From NCBI GenBank assembly GCA_046075665.1, contig JBJTQN010000294.1, positions 1 to 9,581 on the forward strand: a DNA stretch of 9,581 nt. The letters are read 5' to 3'. A program made the position numbers and the translations under genes. This stretch comes from CAIRTT01 sp046075665. GTDB taxonomy: Bacteria; Armatimonadota; Armatimonadia; Armatimonadales; Armatimonadaceae. Position 1 is the first letter of the stretch. Each line of letters opens with the position of its first letter. Positions 5,196-9,581 of the stretch are shown in pieces. The notes beneath the pieces were generated by a model, which was not told the DNA's origin, ran no database searches, and saw nothing but the letters and a program-made list of their open reading frames with translations.

Positions 5196-6815
5196 TCAGG
5201 CTTTTGCGGGAAGCCTCATGAGTACAACCGATGGCCCGGGCACCGTGATTTGCCCACTGACATCTACTCCTTGCTGGGAAACAAGATTATTGTCCGCGCC
5301 CAGTGTGTAAACTGCTGCCTTGCCGGATGGATGACCGTTTATCGCAAGTGAAATCGTTCGTGGACCGACTTCCTTGTTGATTACCATTATTGTCAATAGC
5401 TTTGTTTTGGATTCAATGGCTGCGAATGCGGATAGCGAATCTGGCTCTGCAACGGCGCAGTGAACGCTTGTGTCGCCAAATCCGTGGCCCTGACCATCGG
5501 CGTTTGTGTACATTGCCATCGCTTTGTAAGCCGGTGAACCCGCCTTTGGACTCGTCCAGCGACAGCCAATATCGAGGCGTTCGCGTCCGAAGATCCCGAG
5601 GATATCTGCTTGCGCGGTCGCGCCGCTGATATGCTCATCCCCTCCCCAGGAGTACTCCGTGATGCCAATCCGTGTCCCGGGGTAGTTGTTTTTCACCCAC
5701 TCGTGCATCCGTGGAATCAGGCGAACCGTGTCCGAAATCCACGTCTCATCTTTGTACGATGGATCCCACAGGGCCCGCGTGCTGCGTGCACGCCGTTTTA
5801 CCATCGCGGGGCTGGTGTCGCCGCTGAATTCACCGCCCTGTGGATAGAAGTGGAGCGTAAAGACATCGAGGAGGCGCTTCCCACTTGCTTTCTCCTCGGC
5901 CGCAAACTTTTTGAGAAGATATGTCATCGGGTCAACATTGCCATGCACTTTGCGATCCGGCATCGGCTTGAAGGGGTTATTCCAGCCATGTTCCTTGCCG
6001 TGTTGCGCATCCCGGGGGGAGTACATAAACCCTGTCCAACCCCACTCTTCGGGACCACAGACCTGTGTCTTTGGCGCCGCGGCCTTACACATCCGGCTTG
6101 TGGCGTGGGAGCGCTGCCAGAGGTCATCAATACTTACGCCGGCCGGAATGATGTCCCGATGCGTCTCGTGCCATAGTCCGGGTTCGTTGTCGAGGAGGAG
6201 GTATTTTACGTTTGGGAATGTTCCAACTAGCTTCTCAACCCATGGTTTGAACGTCGCTGGCGTTGCTGCGATATTGGCATCCGCCGGGTTGTTTCCTCCA
6301 AGCGGTTTGCCATCCGGGCGCTTGCCATTACCGGCATCCGGACAGAACTGACTATCCGTCTTTTCCTGACGGCCATATTTGGAAACTGAAAAGCTCCACG
6401 CTTTCTTGCGTCCAGGAGCGGGCTGTGCAATCCAACCCGTCATCGGGATAGTAATCATCGTCGCGGCATTATTACTGCGCGCTGTGGTGCAGAAGTCATC
6501 CACAAATCCGCCGGGTTTAGGGTTGTCGTGGGGGATGGTCTCGAAGAACCAATCCGAGCCTTTGTTGTCTGCATTTGCCATCCAGTTGTACCGGGATGTG
6601 TTATTGCCGCCAAAGCGGTCGATCGGACAGCGGTAGCCGGCGGCATCTTTTTGAGCGTAGCTTGCGCCGTAGATTTCAGGCGAGATTGAGTGGCGGTCAC
6701 GTGTTACATCGATTGTGATGACATTTTGTTCCGGTCCTGCGGTCGCAGCGCGGCGGCACCCGGCAACGGTGAGGGCGGCTCCGCCGAGGAGAAGGCTGAC
6801 ATCCTTTGTATCCAT
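5196..6815 (-). CDS. Glycoside hydrolase family 44 protein, predicted lipoprotein
   Basis: GH44 enzymes are retaining endo-beta-1,4-glucanases/xyloglucanases with a TIM barrel plus beta-sandwich. From ATG 6815 the protein has 539 aa. DNEPGLWHETH carries the acid/base Glu (about residue 211), and ITEYSWGG carries the nucleophile Glu (about 387), followed by HISGATAQADILGIFGRE, typical of the family. The C-terminal 75 residues look like the all-beta domain. Residues 6-20 (VSLLLGGAALTVAGC) form a hydrophobic stretch ending in a VAG-C lipobox, so it is probably a membrane-anchored exported lipoprotein. Its n-region (MDTKD) is unusually acidic for a signal peptide. The frame stays open upstream to 7034, but that extension is non-homologous and runs into the divergent VOC gene. 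No clear Shine-Dalgarno precedes 6815; GTG 6848 is an alternative. Likely target: xyloglucan or other beta-glucan of plant walls. Confidence 0.9.
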   Translation of the reverse strand: MDTKDVSLLLGGAALTVAGCRRAATAGPEQNVITIDVTRDRHSISPEIYGASYAQKDAAGYRCPIDRFGGNNTSRYNWMANADNKGSDWFFETIPHDNPKPGGFVDDFCTTARSNNAATMITIPMTGWIAQPAPGRKKAWSFSVSKYGRQEKTDSQFCPDAGNGKRPDGKPLGGNNPADANIAATPATFKPWVEKLVGTFPNVKYLLLDNEPGLWHETHRDIIPAGVSIDDLWQRSHATSRMCKAAAPKTQVCGPEEWGWTGFMYSPRDAQHGKEHGWNNPFKPMPDRKVHGNVDPMTYLLKKFAAEEKASGKRLLDVFTLHFYPQGGEFSGDTSPAMVKRRARSTRALWDPSYKDETWISDTVRLIPRMHEWVKNNYPGTRIGITEYSWGGDEHISGATAQADILGIFGRERLDIGCRWTSPKAGSPAYKAMAMYTNADGQGHGFGDTSVHCAVAEPDSLSAFAAIESKTKLLTIMVINKEVGPRTISLAINGHPSGKAAVYTLGADNNLVSQQGVDVSGQITVPGPSVVLMRLPAKA

Positions 6816-6916
6816 ATATGGATTGTCGGACGAAGCCGGGCTGGTCACGAGGATGGTTATCTTCCGAATGTGATCACCAGCGTATGTAAATTGGGTGCAA
6901 ACGAGTAGAATCCGGT
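6816..6916. promoter_or_regulatory. Divergent intergenic region between GH44 and VOC genes
   Basis: These 101 bp must hold both promoters. TAGAAT at 6906-6911, 5 bp before the VOC ATG, would be a -10 box for a leaderless or near-leaderless transcript. A perfect 8-bp palindrome GTGATCAC lies at 6870-6877, and a 12-bp palindrome TCCATATATGGA (6811-6822) covers the GH44 start codon. Neither gene has a strong Shine-Dalgarno. Which elements act is inferred. Confidence 0.4.
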
Positions 6917-7270
6917 ATGGATTGGACATTTGATCACATCGCGCAGGTCGTACCGGATATTGCTGCGGCGGTTTCGTTCTATACGGAGCTGGTGCCAGGA
7001 AGCACGGTTTTGTATCAGGATGCCACGTGGGCATTTGTCGAAGCGGGCGGAATCAAGCTGGCATTTGTGGTGCGCGATGAGCATCCAGGGCACCTTGCGT
7101 GGCGCGTCTCGCGCGATGAGTTGATTCGCCAAGCGGTCAAATATGGCAAAGAGACAAAGCTCCACCGGGACGGCACAGAGTCGTTTTATATCGATGGTCC
7201 CTGTGGCCAGCATATTGAAATCATCACGTTTGATGGCAGTAAGTGGGAGAGGGAGTCTTCTGAGGACTAG
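6917..7270 (+). CDS. VOC superfamily protein (glyoxalase/bleomycin-resistance-like)
   Basis: This is a 117-aa single-domain vicinal-oxygen-chelate protein made of two beta-alpha-beta-beta-beta modules. Module 1 is DHIAQVVPDIAAAVSFYTELV with His7 at the usual metal position, then ATWAFVEAGGIKLAFVV. Module 2 starts HLAWRVS (about residues 59-65) and ends GPCGQHIEIITFD (Glu at about 102). These His/Glu positions match VOC metal ligands. Such proteins act as glyoxalases, epimerases, dioxygenases or binding proteins, and the exact activity cannot be read from sequence. It starts 101 bp from the divergent GH44 gene and ends 40 bp before the GH43 start, so it is probably co-transcribed with GH43. 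A link to sugar metabolism is therefore possible but unproven. Confidence 0.88.
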   Translation: MDWTFDHIAQVVPDIAAAVSFYTELVPGSTVLYQDATWAFVEAGGIKLAFVVRDEHPGHLAWRVSRDELIRQAVKYGKETKLHRDGTESFYIDGPCGQHIEIITFDGSKWERESSED

Positions 7271-7310
7271 GGGATGGAAGCTTCTTAGAAACGAGATTTG
7301 GAGAATTGCC

Positions 7311-8258
7311 ATGCCGCAAAAGCCATTAACCCTCACCGGAGATATCCGCCACGCACATGACCCGACCATCGTGGTAGAGAATGGCATTTGGTGGCTGGTT
7401 TCTACAGGGCCGGGAATTGGGCTGCGCAAGAGCACGGATGGCCGCAAGTGGGAATACATCCAAGAGATTTTCAAGCCGTTGCCTGAGAGTGCATTGAAAG
7501 TCCAGCCGAATGCGAAAAACCTTTGGGCCCCTGACCTTGTGAAAGTTGGAGACCGCTGGCATTTGTATTACTCGGTCAGCGCATTTGGAAAGAACCGCAG
7601 TGCCGTGTGTCTGGCGACGAATAAAGTTCTCGATCCATCCCATGTCGACTATTCGTGGAAGGATGAGGGCGTTGTCATCGAGTCGTTTATAGCAGATCAC
7701 TACAATGCGATTGATCCATCCGTGGCCCGGGATGACAAGGGTGTCTGGTGGATGACTCTGGGGTCATTTTGGGGTGGGTGTCAGCGATTTCGCCTGAATG
7801 CTTCGGCGACGCGTGTGGACACCGGATACCAAATGAGCTGTATTGCGCAGCGCCCTGAATTGCCGCATGCGATTGAGGCTCCAGCGTTATTCCACCGTCG
7901 TGGATGGTGGTATCTGGTTGTCAGCTTCGACTTTTGCTGCCGCGGTTCGGAGTCGACATATAACATACGGGTTGGGCGATGCCGGACCATCGATGGCGAG
8001 TTTCTTGATGCTGAAGGTCGAAAACTGACTGAAGGCGGCGGGACGTTGATGCTGGATGGTCGTGCGCACATGGCGGGACCGGGGCATGCGATGATCACCA
8101 GTACGGGAGGGACGGACTATCTTGTCCATCACTGGTACGACAAGAATGTCCCTAAGGGGTTGACGACGCTTGGAATACGCCCGATTAGCTGGACGCGTAC
8201 TGGCTGGCCTGAGGTGGATCGGGATGCACCTGTCGTCGACCCGGGGGCGGTTCGTTAG
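7311..8258 (+). CDS. Glycoside hydrolase family 43 protein, arabinanase-like
   Basis: This is a 315-aa five-bladed beta-propeller protein of the GH43 family, closest by motif to endo-1,5-alpha-L-arabinanases. Expected catalytic residues are present: Asp17 in HAHDPTIV (base), Asp135 in NAIDPSVA (pKa modulator) and Glu189 in AIEAPALF (acid). LWAPDLVKVGDRWHLYYSVSAFG (71-93), SFWGG (152-156) and the late HHWYD (273-277, whose His usually supports the central metal) also fit. I chose ATG 7311: GGAG at 7300-7303 lies 7 nt upstream, and the upstream frame to 7143 overlaps the VOC gene. No signal peptide is visible, unusual because arabinanases are normally exported, so it may act on imported oligosaccharides. 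The stop overlaps the end of the convergent phosphodiesterase gene by 4 bp. The role in arabinan or pectin side-chain use is inferred. Confidence 0.9.
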   Translation: MPQKPLTLTGDIRHAHDPTIVVENGIWWLVSTGPGIGLRKSTDGRKWEYIQEIFKPLPESALKVQPNAKNLWAPDLVKVGDRWHLYYSVSAFGKNRSAVCLATNKVLDPSHVDYSWKDEGVVIESFIADHYNAIDPSVARDDKGVWWMTLGSFWGGCQRFRLNASATRVDTGYQMSCIAQRPELPHAIEAPALFHRRGWWYLVVSFDFCCRGSESTYNIRVGRCRTIDGEFLDAEGRKLTEGGGTLMLDGRAHMAGPGHAMITSTGGTDYLVHHWYDKNVPKGLTTLGIRPISWTRTGWPEVDRDAPVVDPGAVR

Positions 8259-9124
8259 CGGGTAAACGCATCGACGACCGGGCGGCCATCCAGATCAGCA
8301 GGGATTGGAATCCCGAGCAGCCAGAGCGCCGTGGCCGCAGTGTCACAGGTGCTGGGTTGTCCCAGTCTGGTTCCTGCTTTGACGCCGGCTCCGTAGGCAA
8401 TCCATGGGATTTCCCGGTCATCGGTTACATCCATCCCGTGCGTTTTCTCATGGCCGCCATGGTCTGCTGAAATGATGACGACTGTTTCGTCCATAAGGCC
8501 TTTGCGTCGTAATGCGCTAACAATGATTTCGATGCCATTGTCGCAGTCCGCAAAGCCCTTCTTTTGCTGCGGGCTGCCCCAGCCGTAGCTGTGACCGGTT
8601 GCATCTGGATCAGCAAAGTGGACAAACAGCAGGTCAGGGGTGTTTCGTCGAATGGTGTCAGCAACAGCAGTGGCTACGGCCGGGGCGTAGTCGCTAATGA
8701 CGACGTAGTTATCGAGTGAACCTGGCAGGAAGAGGTGAGTGAACTTTTGCTTTGCGGCAAACAGTCCTGTCCGCAGCTTTTTGTTAAACTTCTTTGCGAT
8801 GGAAAAGACAGTTGGCACGGGAACCATGCCTTTTTGTGGCTCCCACTCATTCCAGATGATTTTGTGTTTTGCTGGCTTGACACCCGTTAGCATCGATGTG
8901 TGATTTACCAATGTAATCGATGGGATGACCGCCTGTGCTTTCATCGTTGATGCGCTGTGCTTTAGCATCCCCTCGAGGTGTGGCATTCTGGAAACCTTCA
9001 TCACCGCGGGTTTACCGCCATCAAGGCTGATGATAACGACGCGCTTTATGCCCGCTGGAGGGGTGGGAAGATTGCTCTGAGTTCGCATCCGGGAAGGTTC
9101 CAGTCTAGAAAGATTCATCCACAT
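8255..9124 (-). CDS. Alkaline phosphatase superfamily phosphodiesterase/nucleotide pyrophosphatase-like protein
   Basis: This is a protein of about 289 aa in the type I phosphodiesterase/nucleotide pyrophosphatase family, whose bimetallic site hydrolyses phosphodiester or pyrophosphate bonds. From ATG 9124 the motifs are VVIISLDGGK (metal Asp35), IPSITLVNHTSMLTG (nucleophile Thr71), FADPDATGHSYG (Asp174, His178) and ISADHGGHEKTHG (Asp221, His222), the normal order of zinc ligands. It is shorter than eukaryotic NPPs and close to compact bacterial members. No signal peptide is seen. The start is uncertain: ATG 9124 lies 8 bp after the upstream dehydratase stop and suits translational coupling. 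TTG 9139, ATG 9118 and ATG 9088 are alternatives, and none has a strong Shine-Dalgarno. Substrate is unknown; a link to the pterin gene is only positional. Confidence 0.85.
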   Translation of the reverse strand: MWMNLSRLEPSRMRTQSNLPTPPAGIKRVVIISLDGGKPAVMKVSRMPHLEGMLKHSASTMKAQAVIPSITLVNHTSMLTGVKPAKHKIIWNEWEPQKGMVPVPTVFSIAKKFNKKLRTGLFAAKQKFTHLFLPGSLDNYVVISDYAPAVATAVADTIRRNTPDLLFVHFADPDATGHSYGWGSPQQKKGFADCDNGIEIIVSALRRKGLMDETVVIISADHGGHEKTHGMDVTDDREIPWIAYGAGVKAGTRLGQPSTCDTAATALWLLGIPIPADLDGRPVVDAFTR

Positions 9125-9132
9125 TCTATTCG

Positions 9133-9420
9133 TCAGCAATTTGGCAATGTTGATGGATGCTTTATCGAACCCGGTAACTCATTGATGGCTACTGCCAATG
9201 TGAAGTCCTTCTCAGTGAGGCCTCCAGCATCGTGGGTCGTCAATGTCAAAGTGACTTTGCGATAGTTGATTGTGATGTCAGGGTGATGGTTTTGACTCTC
9301 TGCCAATTGTGCGACGTTGTTTACAAAATGGATGGCATCCCGGAAGGTGCTGAATGAAGAAGTTAGCCGTATAGCATCGTTTTCAATTGTCCATCCTTCC
9401 GGAGTTTGAATAGTGCTCAT
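9133..9420 (-). CDS. 4a-hydroxytetrahydrobiopterin dehydratase (pterin-4-alpha-carbinolamine dehydratase)
   Basis: This enzyme dehydrates 4a-hydroxytetrahydropterin made by aromatic amino-acid hydroxylases, regenerating the quinonoid cofactor in the cytoplasm. The 95-aa length is typical. The signature is complete: ESQNHHPDITINY (His45 and His46 in the active site), then TLTLTTHDAGGLTEKDFTLAVAI with His63-Asp64. The N-terminal GWTIENDAIRLTSSFSTFRDAIHFVNNVAQLAE matches the family's strand-helix pattern. ATG 9420 has only a poor upstream AAGAATGA. It is first in a probable two-gene unit with the phosphodiesterase and diverges from the MBL-fold gene 34 bp away. Together with kynureninase at the other end, it suggests the cell hydroxylates or degrades aromatic amino acids; no hydroxylase gene is visible here. 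Confidence 0.93.
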   Translation of the reverse strand: MSTIQTPEGWTIENDAIRLTSSFSTFRDAIHFVNNVAQLAESQNHHPDITINYRKVTLTLTTHDAGGLTEKDFTLAVAINELPGSIKHPSTLPNC

Positions 9421-9454
9421 TTTTTCATCATTCTTTTCGTGTTAATGTATTTGT

Positions 9455-9581
9455 GTGCAACTTACGATTCTAGGAACAGCAGCTGCGGAGGGGTGGCCCG
9501 CACCCTTTTGCCGTTGTATCGCATGTCAGGAAGCGCGTTCCCGTAAAGGGCTGGATATTCGCACCAGGGCTGGCGCTATCA
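9455..9581 (+). CDS. PhnP-like MBL-fold metallohydrolase, N-terminal fragment (runs off window)
   Basis: The frame opens at GTG 9455 after an in-frame TAA at 9443-9445 and stays open to the window end, giving 42 residues. It begins VQLTILGTAAAEGWPAP, the first strand and loop of the metallo-beta-lactamase fold, followed by FCRCIACQEARSRKGLDIRTRAGAI. The Cys19-x-Cys21-x-x-Cys24 cluster matches the structural zinc-binding Cys triad of PhnP-type phosphoribosyl cyclic phosphodiesterases, and RTRAGAI is the usual next strand. The HxHxDH metal motif would lie beyond the edge. No Shine-Dalgarno precedes the GTG. Instead TAATGT (9443-9448, preceded by TGT as in an extended -10) ends 6 bp before it, so the mRNA may be leaderless. 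Only 34 bp separate it from the divergent dehydratase start. The exact substrate cannot be assigned. Confidence 0.78.
   Translation, partial: MQLTILGTAAAEGWPAPFCRCIACQEARSRKGLDIRTRAGAI

Noticed and set aside
5610..6176. 188-aa plus-strand ORF inside the GH44 gene
   Set aside because: It is an antisense shadow of a gene with clear catalytic motifs, and its own translation shows no domain pattern.
6816..7034. N-terminal extension of GH44 to 7034
   Set aside because: It lacks signal-peptide or family character and overlaps the start of the well-supported divergent VOC gene by over 100 bp.
7143..7310. Upstream extension of the GH43 frame
   Set aside because: It overlaps the VOC coding region in another frame, and a good ribosome-binding site sits just before ATG 7311.
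6857..7474. 205-aa minus-strand ORF over the VOC and GH43 genes
   Set aside because: It is antisense to two supported genes and crosses their junction; no recognisable motif.
1..9581. CRISPR array, tRNA, rRNA, insertion sequence, phage or toxin-antitoxin genes
   Set aside because: No regularly spaced repeats, cloverleaf-like segments, transposase or integrase motifs, or small paired toxin/antitoxin frames were seen on either strand.

Overview
The window looks like chromosomal DNA of a free-living, chemoheterotrophic bacterium of moderate GC (a little above 50 % by eye). The pieces include a C-terminal kynureninase fragment, a monohaem c-type cytochrome-like secreted protein, an RRM protein with a glycine-rich tail, and glycosidases of families GH44 and GH43. 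This mix would fit an Armatimonadota-, Acidobacteriota- or Planctomycetota-like soil or plant-associated organism. That placement is inference: there is no rRNA or other phylogenetic marker here, and confidence is low.

Layout, left to right. Plus strand: the 3' end of kynureninase (1-413); an unrecognised 126-aa protein (435-815); a secreted CxxCH protein (965-1552) with a TATAAT promoter element upstream and a strong terminator downstream; a 407-bp gene-free stretch containing a GC-rich, hairpin-prone leader; and an RRM/Gly-rich RNA-binding protein (1960-2424) with its own terminator. Minus strand: a small SDR oxidoreductase lacking the canonical catalytic residues (3143-2517); a decayed copy of a nitroreductase 3' end (about 3309-3211); an intact nitroreductase (3985-3377) with terminator; a zeta-crystallin-type quinone oxidoreductase (5135-4152); and a GH44 glycosidase predicted to be a lipoprotein (6815-5196). 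Plus strand, divergent from GH44: a VOC/glyoxalase-like protein (6917-7270) followed by a GH43 arabinanase-like protein (7311-8258). Minus strand: an alkaline-phosphatase-superfamily phosphodiesterase (about 9124-8255) coupled to a pterin-4a-carbinolamine dehydratase (9420-9133). At the right edge, on the plus strand, is the first 42 codons of a PhnP-like metallo-beta-lactamase-fold hydrolase (9455-end).

Three themes stand out. The SDR, nitroreductase and quinone reductase form a same-strand neighbourhood of NAD(P)H/flavin redox enzymes. The nitroreductase promoter region carries two matching inverted repeats (TTTACC-N4-AGTAAA) 31 bp apart, which look like tandem operators for an electrophile- or quinone-responsive repressor encoded elsewhere. 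GH44 and the VOC/GH43 pair form a divergent plant-polysaccharide locus. Kynureninase and the pterin dehydratase both belong to aromatic amino-acid metabolism but lie at opposite ends.

I found no CRISPR array, tRNA, rRNA, transposase, phage gene or recognisable defence system. The most interesting signals are regulatory (tandem operators, structured leader, possible leaderless starts) or evolutionary (nitroreductase 3' remnant, SDR without catalytic Tyr, GGATG enrichment) rather than a new multigene system.
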